Shown here piece after piece: positions 1-8,178 of a DNA stretch of 64,000 nucleotides. The notes under the pieces are model-generated. The model was not told where the DNA came from and did no database searches. It saw nothing but the letters and a program-made list of their open reading frames with translations. This DNA is from Streptomyces sp. 378 (GTDB lineage: Bacteria; Actinomycetota; Actinomycetes; Streptomycetales; Streptomycetaceae), in contig NZ_JASKMS010000005.1 in assembly GCF_030124145.1 (NCBI RefSeq), positions 62,001 through 126,000 of the forward strand, given 5' to 3'. The number at the start of each line of letters is the position of its first letter. The first letter of the stretch is position 1. A program made the position numbers and the translations under genes.

Positions 1-372
1 CATCAGCGGCAGCAGCGCGGGGCGGTCCGCGATCCGGGCGAGCGCCGCTTCACGGGTCCGGCCGTCCGGGTGGCAGAGCGCCACGGCGAGCCGGGCCTCG
101 ACCGAGGCCGCGGAGACGGGCTCCGGATACCACCGGGACGACCGGAACAGCCGGCGCACTCCCGGCCGCCCAGGCGACGCGGTCGCCCCGTCCAGCCCCT
201 CCACCCATGCCCGGTCCGGCAGATTCCCGCCCCCGTACCGGCCCCACGCCCGCACGCCCGCGTCGAGCCCGGTCCAGGCGGCCGGATCGGCGACGTCGAG
301 CACCTCGCCGAGAAGCGCCCCCCTTGCCAGCCGCGCAGCGGCCGCTTCTCCGCTGCGGATGTCCTCGTTCAT
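1..372 (-). CDS. Hypothetical protein, C-terminus beyond window edge
   Basis: An open frame runs from ATG at 372 to the left edge without a stop (124 codons). The N-terminus reads MNEDIRSGEAAAARLARGAL and the visible part is Ala/Arg/Leu-rich with two Trp-containing stretches (WTGLDAGVRAWGRYGGG) and a helical-looking end (ARLAVALCHPDGRTREAAL), which could be a helical-repeat scaffold. Third positions are GC-rich as in real genes. I do not recognise the family. It lies on the same strand as, and downstream of, the small membrane protein at 461-724, with an 88-base gap, so the two may be co-transcribed. Confidence 0.55.
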   Translation of the reverse strand, partial: MNEDIRSGEAAAARLARGALLGEVLDVADPAAWTGLDAGVRAWGRYGGGNLPDRAWVEGLDGATASPGRPGVRRLFRSSRWYPEPVSAASVEARLAVALCHPDGRTREAALARIADRPALLPLM

Positions 373-460
373 GCCCGCCCCCCGCCCCACCTGCCGTTTC
401 GAGGGATCGTAGGGCCTGCGGAGCGCGGCCGGCGCGTGACATGGCGCCGGACGTGCCCTG

Positions 461-724
461 CTACGGCGCCCTGAAGTCGAGGTACCCCAGCAGCAGGATC
501 ACCGCCACCACGCAGCCCAGCACCACGGCGGTCGAGATCCAGGGGGAGCGGTGGCGGGACGAGACGTTTTCAGGTTCGGGGCGGAACGGCACGGGTCCGG
601 GCGGGTTTTCCTTCCAGCGCGCGGCGAGCATACGAGCCCTGGCGGAGGGCTCCTTGTGCTCGGCCCCGTCCGCCCATCCGAGGTCGAACTCGCGCTCCTG
701 GTCGTCCTGTCCGTGCTGGGACAT
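461..724 (-). CDS. Small C-terminally anchored membrane protein
   Basis: 87 residues starting MSQHGQDDQEREFDLGW. The first 55 residues are hydrophilic and charged. One transmembrane helix follows near the C-terminus (STAVVLGCVVAVILLLGYL), so the protein is probably tail-anchored with a cytoplasmic N-terminus. The ATG at 724 is preceded by GGAG seven to eight bases upstream, which favours it over the further in-frame start at 769. It lies downstream of glnA on the same strand but beyond a strong hairpin (771-814), so it is probably a separate or read-through transcript. Function unknown. Confidence 0.7.
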   Translation of the reverse strand: MSQHGQDDQEREFDLGWADGAEHKEPSARARMLAARWKENPPGPVPFRPEPENVSSRHRSPWISTAVVLGCVVAVILLLGYLDFRAP

Positions 725-770
725 GCCTGCTCCACACCCCCGTGTAGTCCTGCCCCAAGAATAGAACATA

Positions 771-814
771 CGCCCGCGCCCCCGCTGTCGGAAAGGACAG
801 CGGGGGCGCGGGCG
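771..814 (-). terminator. Terminator hairpin after glnA
   Basis: Perfect 19-bp inverted repeat (771-789 with 796-814) around a 6-base loop, 22 bases past the glnA stop. As usual in Streptomyces there is no long T run. Confidence 0.85.
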
Positions 815-836
815 TCATGCCTCGATCAGGCGTCGA

Positions 837-2246
837 TCACACGTCGAAGTACAGCTCGAACTCGTGCGGGTGCGGACGCAGCTGCAGCGGCGCGATCTCG
901 TTCGCGCGCTTGAAGTCGATCCACGTCTCGATCAGGTCCGGGGTGAACACGTCGCCCTGGAGCAGGAACTCGTGGTCGGCCTCCAGGCGGTCCAGGACCG
1001 CGCCGAGGGAGGTCGGGACCTGCGCGACGTTCGCGTGCTCCTCGGGAGCCAGCTCGTACAGGTCCTTGTCGATCGGCTCGGCGGGCTCGATCTTGTTCTT
1101 GATGCCGTCCAGGCCTGCCAGCAGCAGCGCCGAGAAGGCCAGGTACGGGTTGCCGGAGGCGTCGGGCGCGCGGAACTCCACGCGCTTGGCCTTCGGGTTC
1201 GAGCCCGTGATCGGGATACGCATCGCGGCGGAACGGTTGCGCTGCGAGTACACCAGGTTCACCGGAGCCTCGAAGCCCGGCACCAGGCGGTGGTACGAGT
1301 TCACCGTCGGGTTGGTGAAGGCCAGCAGCGACGGGGCGTGCTTGAGGATGCCGCCGATGTAGTAGCGGGCGGTGTCCGACAGGCCCGCGTAACCGGCCTC
1401 GTCATAGAAGAGCGGCTGGCCGCCGGTCCACAGCGACTGGTGGACGTGCATGCCCGAGCCGTTGTCACCGAAGATCGGCTTCGGCATGAAGGTCGCGGTC
1501 TTGCCGTTGCGCCAGGCCACGTTCTTCACGATGTACTTGAAGAGCTGCAGGTCGTCGGCCGCGGCGAGCAGCGTGTTGAACTTGTAGTTGATCTCGGCCT
1601 GGCCGGCGGTGCCCACCTCGTGGTGCTGGCGCTCGACCTGCAGGCCGGCCCGGTTCAGCTCCAGGGAGATCTCGGCGCGCAGGTCGGCGAAGTGGTCGAC
1701 CGGCGGGACCGGGAAGTAGCCGCCCTTGTAGCGGACCTTGTAACCACGGTTGTCCTCCAGGGCGCCGGTGTTCCAGGCGCCGGCCTCGGAGTCGATGTGG
1801 TAGAAGGACTCGTTCGCGCTGGTCGCGAAGCGGACGGAGTCGAAGACGTAGAACTCGGCCTCGGGACCGAAGTACGCGGTGTCGGCGATACCGGTCGAGG
1901 CGAGGTAGGCCTCGGCCTTCTTCGCCACGTTGCGCGGGTCACGGGAGTACTGCTCGCCCGTGATCGGGTCGTGGATGAAGAAGTTGATGTTCAGCGTCTT
2001 GTCACGGCGGAACGGGTCGACCCGGGCGGTCGTGAGGTCCGCGCGCAGCGCCATGTCGGACTCGTGAATGGCCTGGAAACCCCGGATCGAGGAGCCGTCG
2101 AAGGCCAGCTCCTCGTCGGCGTCGAACGCCTCCGCAGGCACCGTGAAGTGCTGCATCACGCCCGGGAGGTCGCAGAAGCGGACGTCGATGAACTTGACGT
2201 CCTCGTCCGCGATGAACTTCTTGGCCTCGTCGGCGTTCTGGAACAT
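837..2246 (-). CDS. glnA: Type I glutamine synthetase
   Basis: 469 residues, the normal length of actinobacterial GlnA (GSI-beta). The enzyme makes glutamine from glutamate, ammonia and ATP in the cytoplasm as a dodecamer and is the main entry point for nitrogen. Visible signatures are the beta-grasp N-domain, the substrate loop FDGSSIRGF, the catalytic core ending in the ATP-binding segment [18 protein letters not shown], and the adenylylation loop [12 protein letters not shown] with Tyr397 as the GlnE target. The ATG at 2246 has a strong AGGAGG-type site directly upstream; the longer frame to 2315 has none. A double GlnR operator lies about 98 bases upstream (2344-2381). A terminator follows the stop, so it looks monocistronic. 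Confidence 0.98.
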   Translation of the reverse strand: MFQNADEAKKFIADEDVKFIDVRFCDLPGVMQHFTVPAEAFDADEELAFDGSSIRGFQAIHESDMALRADLTTARVDPFRRDKTLNINFFIHDPITGEQYSRDPRNVAKKAEAYLASTGIADTAYFGPEAEFYVFDSVRFATSANESFYHIDSEAGAWNTGALEDNRGYKVRYKGGYFPVPPVDHFADLRAEISLELNRAGLQVERQHHEVGTAGQAEINYKFNTLLAAADDLQLFKYIVKNVAWRNGKTATFMPKPIFGDNGSGMHVHQSLWTGGQPLFYDEAGYAGLSDTARYYIGGILKHAPSLLAFTNPTVNSYHRLVPGFEAPVNLVYSQRNRSAAMRIPITGSNPKAKRVEFRAPDASGNPYLAFSALLLAGLDGIKNKIEPAEPIDKDLYELAPEEHANVAQVPTSLGAVLDRLEADHEFLLQGDVFTPDLIETWIDFKRANEIAPLQLRPHPHEFELYFDV

Positions 2247-2343
2247 CCAGCTCCTCCTACTCCCGACCGTCCCGCCGGGGTGGTAGTTCGTTCGTGCGGC
2301 CAGTGCGGGTGGCACACGCTGACCTCGACCCTAGGGACGGGTG

Positions 2344-2381
2344 GTTTCTCTGGCGTGACTCATTTGTTTCGCACAAGTTAA
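2344..2381 (-). promoter_or_regulatory. Double GlnR operator of glnA
   Basis: On the minus strand four 5-mers follow each other with exactly 6-base spacers: TTAAC, GAAAC, GTCAC, GAAAC. This fits the known GlnR pattern gTnAc-n6-GaAAc repeated twice. GlnR is the OmpR-type nitrogen regulator of Streptomyces, and glnA is its classical target. The site ends 98 bases before the start codon. It lies in the divergent interval shared with the RDD gene at 2457. Confidence 0.88.
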
Positions 2382-2444
2382 CCGGCTCCCGCTCCACCCT
2401 AGCCCGGACACACCCCGCCGTGCCCTGGGCATTTGCGGGCGCAG

Positions 2445-2450
2445 TACCGT
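2445..2450 (+). promoter_or_regulatory. -10 element for a leaderless RDD gene
   Basis: TACCGT (TANNNT) sits 6 bases before the GTG at 2457. This spacing places the transcription start at or next to the start codon, which suggests a leaderless mRNA. No Shine-Dalgarno sequence is present. Confidence 0.6.
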
Positions 2451-2456
2451 GGACGG

Positions 2457-2924
2457 GTGGACAACAGGCAAGCACTCGGATCGTGGCTTTCCGGGCCCCG
2501 CGCGGCCGCGGAAGAGGCCGGTGTCGACTTCGGATACCGGGGCGAGCAACTCGGTCTGCCCGAGGAAGGGTCCGGTTCGATCGCCCGCCCGGACCGCCGG
2601 CTGGTCGCCCTCGCCGTCGACTGGGGCCTGTGCCTCCTGATCGCATACGGTCTCGTCACCCAGAGCTACAACGAGGCGGCCCAGATCTGGGCGCCGCTCA
2701 TCATGTTCGCGCTGATGGTCCTCACGCTCGGCACGGTCGGCTGCACCCCGGGCAAGCGCCTCCTCGGTCTGCGGGTGCTGGCCCTGGACACCGGCCGGGT
2801 CAGCCCGTGGCGCGCCGCACTGCGCACGGTCCTGCTCTTCCTCGCGATCCCGGCCCTGATCTGGGACCGCGACGGCCGCGGGCTGCACGACCGGCTGGCG
2901 GGCACGGTCGAGGTCCGCATCTGA
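2457..2924 (+). CDS. RDD family integral membrane protein
   Basis: 155 residues. After a 40-residue cytoplasmic segment comes the RDD signature (ARPDRRLVALAVDWGLCLL), then hydrophobic helices (IWAPLIMFALMVLTLGTVGC and ALRTVLLFLAIPALIW) and the family hallmark GCTPGKRLLGLRVL between them. The C-terminus has DRDGRGLHDRLAGT, also typical of RDD proteins. The role is unproven; some RDD proteins act in ion or small-molecule transport. GTG 2457 is chosen over TTG 2433 because the -10 element at 2445-2450 implies a leaderless start here and MDNRQALGSW is the usual N-terminus. It is divergent from glnA and convergent with the DUF4191 gene. Confidence 0.9.
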   Translation: MDNRQALGSWLSGPRAAAEEAGVDFGYRGEQLGLPEEGSGSIARPDRRLVALAVDWGLCLLIAYGLVTQSYNEAAQIWAPLIMFALMVLTLGTVGCTPGKRLLGLRVLALDTGRVSPWRAALRTVLLFLAIPALIWDRDGRGLHDRLAGTVEVRI

Positions 2925-2931
2925 CCCCGAC

Positions 2932-2973
2932 CGCGCCAGGAACCGAGAACGACGCGCCAGGAACCGAGAACGA
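2932..2973. repeat. Perfect tandem 21-bp direct repeat
   Basis: Two identical 21-bp copies (2932-2952 and 2953-2973, core GCCAGGAACCGAGAACGA) lie head to tail between the RDD stop and the terminator palindrome. It looks like a recent slippage duplication. Confidence 0.9.
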
Positions 2974-3004
2974 GGGGCGCCCGGATCGATCCGGGCGCCC
3001 CTCG
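2971..3004. terminator. Bidirectional terminator palindrome
   Basis: Perfect 17+17-bp palindrome without a formal loop (centre between 2987 and 2988) between the convergent RDD and DUF4191 genes. It would fold as a GC-rich hairpin in transcripts from either side. Confidence 0.85.
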
Positions 3005-3024
3005 TCCATGTCGTGTGCGGGGTG

Positions 3025-3726
3025 TCAGCGCGCCTTCGGCCCGCCCTTGGGCAGCCGCATGCCCTTCGGCATCGGACCCTTCGGCAGCGGCATGTTGCTC
3101 ATCAGGTCACCGAGGGCGCGCAGCCGGTCGTTGGTGGACGTCACCTGGGGGCCGGTCAGTACGCGCGGGAGCTTCAGCATGGTGGTCCGCAGCTTCTTCA
3201 GCTCGACCTGACCCTCGCCCGTGCCCACGAGCAGGTCGTGCACCGGGACGTCCGCCACGATGCGGTTCATCTTCCGCTTCTCGGCGGCCACCAGGGTCTT
3301 CACCCGGTTCGGGTTGCCCTCGGCGATCAGCACGATGCCGGCCTTGCCGACCGCGCGGTGCACCACGTCCTGGTTGCGGTTCATCGCCACCGCGGGGGTC
3401 GTCGTCCAGCCACGGCCGATGTTGTCCAGCACCGCCGCGGCGGCACCGGGCTGTCCCTCCATCTGCCCGAAGGCGGCCCGCTCGGCCCGGCGCCCGAACA
3501 CGATCGCCGACGCGAGGAAGGCGAGCAGGAGGCCCAGGATGCCGAGATAGATGGGGTGACCGATCAAGAAACCGATCGCGAGGAAGACACCGAAGGTGAC
3601 GATTCCGACTGCCGCGAGTACAAGACCGATCTTCTTGTCGGCCCTGCGGGTCATCTTGTAGGTCAGAGCGATCTGCTTCAGTCGCCCGGGGTTCGCAGCG
3701 TCCGCTGCGGGTTCCTTCCTCGCCAT
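3025..3726 (-). CDS. DUF4191 family membrane protein
   Basis: 233 residues, start MARKEPAADAANPGRLKQI at ATG 3726 (the frame extends to 3750, but MARKE is the usual start). Order: basic N-terminus with LKQIALTYKMTRRADKKIG, two adjacent transmembrane helices (VLAAVGIVTFGVFLAIGFLI and YLGILGLLLAFLASAIVFG), then a cytoplasmic domain of about 150 residues ending in a Met/Gly/Pro/Lys-rich tail (MPLPKGPMPKGMRLPKGG). The family is restricted to actinobacteria and lacks an assigned function. It sits downstream of the lipA and SCO2195-like genes on the same strand. Confidence 0.88.
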   Translation of the reverse strand: MARKEPAADAANPGRLKQIALTYKMTRRADKKIGLVLAAVGIVTFGVFLAIGFLIGHPIYLGILGLLLAFLASAIVFGRRAERAAFGQMEGQPGAAAAVLDNIGRGWTTTPAVAMNRNQDVVHRAVGKAGIVLIAEGNPNRVKTLVAAEKRKMNRIVADVPVHDLLVGTGEGQVELKKLRTTMLKLPRVLTGPQVTSTNDRLRALGDLMSNMPLPKGPMPKGMRLPKGGPKAR

Positions 3727-3801
3727 GCCACGAAGTCTACGTGGCCCCACAAGCGCCGACGACGGCAGTGTCCGCCGGGGCCCCTGGAGGAGGGCCGGAA
3801 G

Positions 3802-4005
3802 TCAGGGGTGGACGGACAGGGACTGCTCGATGACGCGCTGCGCCTCGACCCGGTCCTTGGCGCGACGACGGTCCTCCAGCACGGAGGTCCAGGCGTTGCG
3901 GCGGGCGGTGCGCTGACCGCTGCTCATCAGCAGTGACTCCACGGCGCGCAGGGCGGTCGTGAAGGACGGAATCGCGGTGGCGCGGACGGGCGGCGCGGCC
4001 TGCAT
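3802..4005 (-). CDS. SCO2195-family GlnR-regulated small protein
   Basis: 67 residues, MQAAPPVRATAIPSFTTALR at the N-terminus and a basic, Arg-rich C-terminal half (RRRAKDRVEAQRVIEQSLSV). It has no membrane segment or cysteine. From memory this matches the small actinobacterial family named after SCO2195 and described as GlnR-regulated; its role is unknown. ATG 4005 follows a run of G (GGGGGGAC) that can serve as ribosome binding site. A GTCAC-n6-GTAAC motif 60-76 bases upstream (4066-4081) supports GlnR control. It lies between lipA and the DUF4191 gene, all on the minus strand. Confidence 0.72.
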   Translation of the reverse strand: MQAAPPVRATAIPSFTTALRAVESLLMSSGQRTARRNAWTSVLEDRRRAKDRVEAQRVIEQSLSVHP

Positions 4006-4065
4006 GGGTGAGGTCCCCCCTCGGGTGCGGGTGTACGTGCTGTGAGTTCAGCGTCACTGATTGGT

Positions 4066-4081
4066 GTTACCAGGGCGTGAC
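4066..4081 (-). promoter_or_regulatory. Candidate GlnR site
   Basis: Minus strand reads GTCAC, six bases, GTAAC. This fits gTnAc-n6-GaAAc with one mismatch in the second half-site. It is 60 bases upstream of the SCO2195-family gene. A second pair of half-sites is not clear. Confidence 0.5.
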
Positions 4082-4267
4082 CGGCCGGTCAAACACCCAT
4101 GAAGCCCCGGCGCGCAGTGGTGGAACGCCGACGCGGTCCTGACATGTGCCCTCATCTGCGAGGACGGTCAGGACCGCGTCAAATCGGTCACTACCGGCGA
4201 GTAGTCTCTTGTGCGCGAATTCACACGCTTGTCCCGCCCCCGCGTGGGCAGGGGTGGTGGCGGTCCG

Positions 4268-5257
4268 TCAGACGGCCTGTGCCGCGACGTGCCCGTCCTC
4301 CCGCCGCGGAGCGGCCGAATGACGCTGCTCCATGGCCATCCCGTAGAGCCGCCCGGCGCGGTACGAGGAGCGCACCAGCGGCCCGGACATCACGCCGGAG
4401 AAGCCGATCTGCTCGGCCTCCTCCTTCAGCTCGACGAACTCCTGCGGCTTGACCCAGCGCTCCACCGGGTGGTGACGCACGGAGGGCCGCAGATACTGCG
4501 TGATGGTGACCAGCTCGCAGCCCGCCTCGTGCAGCTGCTGCAACGCGTCGCTGACCTCCTCGCGGGTCTCGCCCATGCCGAGGATCAGGTTCGACTTGGT
4601 GACCAGCCCGTAGTCGCGGGCCTCGGTGATCACCTTCAGGGAGCGCTCGTAGCGGAAGCCGGGGCGGATGCGCTTGAAGATCCGCGGGACCGTCTCGACG
4701 TTGTGCGCGAAGACCTCGGGCCGGGAGGAGAAGACCTCCGCCAGCTGCTCGGGGATCGCGTTGAAGTCCGGGGCCAGCAGCTCGACCTTCGTCCGGCCGG
4801 CCTCGCGGCCCGCGGTCTGCTGGTGGATCTGGCGCACGGTCTCGGCGTACAGCCAGGCGCCGCCGTCCTCCAGGTCGTCGCGGGCGACGCCGGTGATCGT
4901 GGCGTAGTTCAGGTCCATCGTGACCACGGACTCGCCGACGCGGCGGGGCTCGTCGCGGTCGAGCGCCTCGGGCTTGCCGGTGTCGATCTGGCAGAAGTCA
5001 CAGCGCCGGGTGCACTGGTCGCCGCCGATGAGGAAGGTCGCCTCGCGGTCCTCCCAGCACTCGTAGATGTTGGGGCAGCCGGCTTCCTGGCAGACCGTGT
5101 GCAGGCCCTCGCTCTTCACGAGCTTCTGCATCGCGGTGTACTCGGGGCCCATTTTCGCCCGGGTCTTGATCCACTCGGGCTTGCGCTCGATGGGGGTCTG
5201 GCTGTTGCGGACCTCCAGGCGCAGCATCTTGCGTCCGTCGGGTGCGACTGCGGACAC
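4268..5257 (-). CDS. lipA: Lipoyl synthase
   Basis: 329 residues, normal LipA length. A radical-SAM enzyme that inserts two sulfurs into protein-bound octanoyl groups at C6 and C8, using its auxiliary 4Fe-4S cluster as sulfur donor. The auxiliary cluster cysteines are C56, C61 and C67 ([12 protein letters not shown]) with the serine ligand in the C-terminal RSSYRAG motif. The radical-SAM CxxxCxxC is C82, C86, C89. Substrates are the lipoyl domains of 2-oxoacid dehydrogenase E2 (encoded at 21273) and GcvH. The start is GTG 5257. lipB lies 101 bases upstream on the same strand, so the two probably form an operon. Confidence 0.98.
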   Translation of the reverse strand: MSAVAPDGRKMLRLEVRNSQTPIERKPEWIKTRAKMGPEYTAMQKLVKSEGLHTVCQEAGCPNIYECWEDREATFLIGGDQCTRRCDFCQIDTGKPEALDRDEPRRVGESVVTMDLNYATITGVARDDLEDGGAWLYAETVRQIHQQTAGREAGRTKVELLAPDFNAIPEQLAEVFSSRPEVFAHNVETVPRIFKRIRPGFRYERSLKVITEARDYGLVTKSNLILGMGETREEVSDALQQLHEAGCELVTITQYLRPSVRHHPVERWVKPQEFVELKEEAEQIGFSGVMSGPLVRSSYRAGRLYGMAMEQRHSAAPRREDGHVAAQAV

Positions 5258-5358
5258 GACCGGCTCCCTAGCGATTGATTCTTCGGCGTCCTCAAGGGTA
5301 CGCCCGTTGATTTGAATGCCTGTGTGGCGCTACCCCTCCAGCTCCGCCACGGGCCGTT

Positions 5359-6159
5359 TTATGCCGCCGGCGTCTTCTCGATCTCGCGCGGCTTCGGCTC
5401 CGCGTGCTCCAGGACCTCCCGCAGATGGCGTTCGACCACCGGCAGGACCTCCTCGATCGTCACGTCCCGGCCGAGCTCGCCGGCCAGCGAGGCGACGCCC
5501 GCGTCGCGGATGCCGCACGGGATGATCCGGTCGAACCACTTGTTGTCGGGGTTCACGTTGAGCGCGAAGCCATGCATCGTGACGCCCTTGGCCACCCGGA
5601 TGCCGATCGCGGCGATCTTGCGGTCCTCGCGGCGCTGGCCCGCGTTGGACGGCGCGTACTCGGGGCCGTTCATGCGCGGGTCGAACTCCTCGTCGTGCAG
5701 CCGGGGGTCGAAGTCCAGCGACAGTCCGCCGAGCGCGGGGCGCCGCTCGACCGGGTCGCCCAGGATCCACACGCCGCTGCGGCCCTCGACCCGGCTGGTC
5801 TCCAGGCCGAAGTCCGCGCAGGTACGGATCAGGGCCTCTTCGAGGCGGCGTACGTGCGCCACGACGTCCACCGGGCGCGGGAGCTTCTGGATCGGGTAGC
5901 CCACCAGCTGGCCGGGGCCGTGCCAGGTGATCTTGCCGCCGCGGTCCACGTCGATGACCGGCGTGCCGTCGAGGGGCCGTTCGTCGTCCGCCGTGCGCCG
6001 CCCGGCCGTGTAGACCGGCGGGTGCTCCAGGAGCAGTACGGTGTCGGGGACCTCGTCCGCGAAGCGCGCCGCGTGCACCCGGCGCTGCTCGTCCCACGCC
6101 TCCTGGTACTCGACGGCCTCGTCACCGAACCCCATGCGGACGAACCGCAACTCACTCAC
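5359..6159 (-). CDS. lipB: Lipoyl(octanoyl) transferase
   Basis: 266 residues. Transfers octanoyl from acyl carrier protein to lipoyl domains, the step before LipA. The family motifs are visible: [14 protein letters not shown], the [18 protein letters not shown] loop, and the C-terminal catalytic Cys/Lys region ([22 protein letters not shown] and IPCGI). GTG 6159 (SELRFVRMG) is chosen because GGGAGG lies 9-10 bases upstream; the longer frame to 6249 adds residues not seen in LipB. It is divergent from the regulator gene at 6399 across a 239-base promoter interval. Confidence 0.97.
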   Translation of the reverse strand: MSELRFVRMGFGDEAVEYQEAWDEQRRVHAARFADEVPDTVLLLEHPPVYTAGRRTADDERPLDGTPVIDVDRGGKITWHGPGQLVGYPIQKLPRPVDVVAHVRRLEEALIRTCADFGLETSRVEGRSGVWILGDPVERRPALGGLSLDFDPRLHDEEFDPRMNGPEYAPSNAGQRREDRKIAAIGIRVAKGVTMHGFALNVNPDNKWFDRIIPCGIRDAGVASLAGELGRDVTIEEVLPVVERHLREVLEHAEPKPREIEKTPAA

Positions 6160-6398
6160 GGCAAGCGCCTCCCTCGGACGGGTGTGTAAGGCACGTATCG
6201 CGCCCAAGCCACTGTACGTCCGGTCCGGACGCGTCAGTCCCGGGACCAATCCTCACACGATCGGATGAATGTCCGCCAAAATGTGTGATGGGGTGCTTAC
6301 TCTCCGCTACATTCGCGCCGTTCGGCAAGGCATAAGGCCTGCTCACAGGCAATCCCGCGCACATCACGAAGGCCGTAAGGCAGGAGACCGCACCGCAG

Positions 6399-7877
6399 AT
6401 GACGGAACGACCCGCGCAGCGCACCCCCAACCGACAGCTCGCCGCGCTCATCGCAGAAGCGGGGTTCTCCAACGCGGGACTCGCCCGTCGCGTGGACCAG
6501 CTCGGTCTCGAACACGGGCTCGACCTCAGATACGACAAGACCTCCGTCACCCGGTGGCTGCGCGGTCAGCAGCCCCGTGGCACCACCCCCGCCCTGATCG
6601 CCGAGGTCTTCACCCGGCGCCTGGGCCGCCGCCTCACCGCCCAGGACCTCGGCCTGGACGCCTGCGCCCCCGTCTACGCGGGGCTGGAGTTCGCCGCCAC
6701 CCCCGAGGAGGCCGTCGACATCGTCAGCGGGCTGTGGCGCAAGGACTCCGGCAGCCACGCCGAGCTCCGCAAGATCGCCTTCACCCCGGCCGGGCTCGTG
6801 GTGCCCAGCCGCGACTGGCTGATCGGCCGCGCCGACGAGAAGGTCGCCCGGGGCGAGCCGGCCGCCGCCCGCATCCCGGCGCAGGGCCGCCCCCTCCTGC
6901 GCCCCACGGCCCCGTCCGAGCAGGGCGTGCCGTCCCTACCCCGCCAGCGCGGCCAGGCCGAACGCGGCCCCGGCCAGAAGGTCACCACCGGCGACATCGC
7001 CGCCCTGCGCTCGGTCGGGGAGCTGTTCCGCACCCTCGACGACGCCTACGGCGGCGGCCACGCCCGCCAGGCCCTCGTGCGCTACCTGGAGCACGAGTGC
7101 GAGCCCATGCTGCGCGGCACCTACGGGGAGCAGACCGGCCGCCGGCTGTTCGCGGCCGCCGCCGACCTGACCCGGCTCGCAGGCTGGACCTCGTACGACA
7201 TCGCCGCGCACGGTCTCGCCCAGCGCTACTTCGTGCAGGCGCTGCGGCTCGCCCAGGCGGCCGGGGACCGGACGTACGGCGCCTATGTGCTGGTCACCAT
7301 GAGCCGCCAGGCCGTCTACCTCGGGCACGGGCGGGAGGCCGTCCAGCTCGCCCGCGTGGCCCAGCAGGGCGTCGGCACCTCCGGCCCGCCCGTCGTCCAG
7401 GCACTGCTGCACGCCTCCGAGGCGCGCGGACACGGCGTGCTCGGCGAGGTCCGGGCCTGCACCGCGGCCCTGGTCCGCGCCGAACGCGCCCTGGAGACGG
7501 CCCGGCCCGGCGACGACGTGCCGCACTGGGCGAGGTTCTTCGACGAGGCACAGCTCGCCGACGAGTTCGGCCACTGCCACCGCGACCTTCAGCAGTTCCG
7601 CGCCGCGGCCCAGCACGCGGAACGTTCCCTGCAGCTGCGGGCCCCGTCCTACGCCCGCAGCCGCCTCTTCTGCCGGATCGTCCTGGCCACCGCCCGCCTG
7701 GGCCTCGGTGAACTCGACCAGGCCTGCCAGCTCGCCGCGGAAGCGGCGGGCCAGGCGGCCGAGATGCGCTCGGTCCGGGCGGTGGAGTACGTGAGGGACT
7801 TCGAGCGGCGCCTGGAGCCGTACAAGGACGCGGCCCCGGTGCGCACGTACCGGGACAAGGTGGCGGCCCTCGGGTAG
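6399..7877 (+). CDS. NsdA-like helix-turn-helix/TPR regulatory protein
   Basis: 492 residues. The N-terminal 60 residues look like a degenerate helix-turn-helix (LAALIAEAGFSNAGLARRVD ... TSVTRWLRGQQPRG). A linker rich in Pro/Gly/Arg (residues 150-185) follows, then a long all-helical C-terminal part with tetratricopeptide-like repeats (for example AHGLAQRYFVQALRLAQAAG and ARSRLFCRIVLATARLGLGE). This architecture is that of Streptomyces NsdA/NsdB-type proteins, several of which repress antibiotic production and sporulation. The specific target is unknown. ATG 6399 begins MTERPAQRTPNRQLAAL. It is divergent from lipB and convergent with the flavoprotein gene across a hairpin-rich interval. Confidence 0.75.
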   Translation: MTERPAQRTPNRQLAALIAEAGFSNAGLARRVDQLGLEHGLDLRYDKTSVTRWLRGQQPRGTTPALIAEVFTRRLGRRLTAQDLGLDACAPVYAGLEFAATPEEAVDIVSGLWRKDSGSHAELRKIAFTPAGLVVPSRDWLIGRADEKVARGEPAAARIPAQGRPLLRPTAPSEQGVPSLPRQRGQAERGPGQKVTTGDIAALRSVGELFRTLDDAYGGGHARQALVRYLEHECEPMLRGTYGEQTGRRLFAAAADLTRLAGWTSYDIAAHGLAQRYFVQALRLAQAAGDRTYGAYVLVTMSRQAVYLGHGREAVQLARVAQQGVGTSGPPVVQALLHASEARGHGVLGEVRACTAALVRAERALETARPGDDVPHWARFFDEAQLADEFGHCHRDLQQFRAAAQHAERSLQLRAPSYARSRLFCRIVLATARLGLGELDQACQLAAEAAGQAAEMRSVRAVEYVRDFERRLEPYKDAAPVRTYRDKVAALG

Positions 7878-8178
7878 AAGGGCTCAGGGGCGCGGAGCAC
7901 CGCGCGCACCACGACGATGCACCCGCGCCCGACGAGCCTGCTGCGGCGCTCGTGCCGCGGCAGGCCACGTTTGCCCGTCAAGGAGCGGCGTCCGGTGCGT
8001 GCTCTGGGGGTCCCCCCCTGCTCGAAGAGCTTGGGGGAGTGCCGGGTGCAAGCCCTCGTACCGGGTGTACTTGGGCTTGTGCCCGGTGCGGCGGTGGGGG
8101 CCCCTCCCGTTCGAGCGAAGCCGAGAACGGGGGAGCGTGCCGGGCGTCGCGACGGGGCGAACGTTGCGTGCTGCGGCG
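7878..8178. repeat. Hairpin-rich convergent intergenic interval
   Basis: 301 bases without a gene. Three hairpins follow each other: an imperfect one at 8012-8038 (CCCCC ... GGGGG with CTC/GAG), a 14-bp stem with two mismatches at 8042-8055/8073-8086, and one at about 8104-8134 (CCCGTTC/GAACGGG). The outer two share the same design (C-run, TCGA-containing loop, G-run) and resemble a short palindromic element that I recall as common between Streptomyces genes. They probably end transcription from both convergent genes. Confidence 0.65.

Noticed and set aside
864..2381. 505-codon open frame antisense to glnA, and similar frames opposite the RND gene (39895-43041) and aceE (17506-19413)
   Set aside because: Long antisense frames arise by default in GC-rich genes. 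Their products are low-complexity Arg/Asp/Val/Leu-rich and lack family motifs, while the opposite strand encodes clear enzymes.
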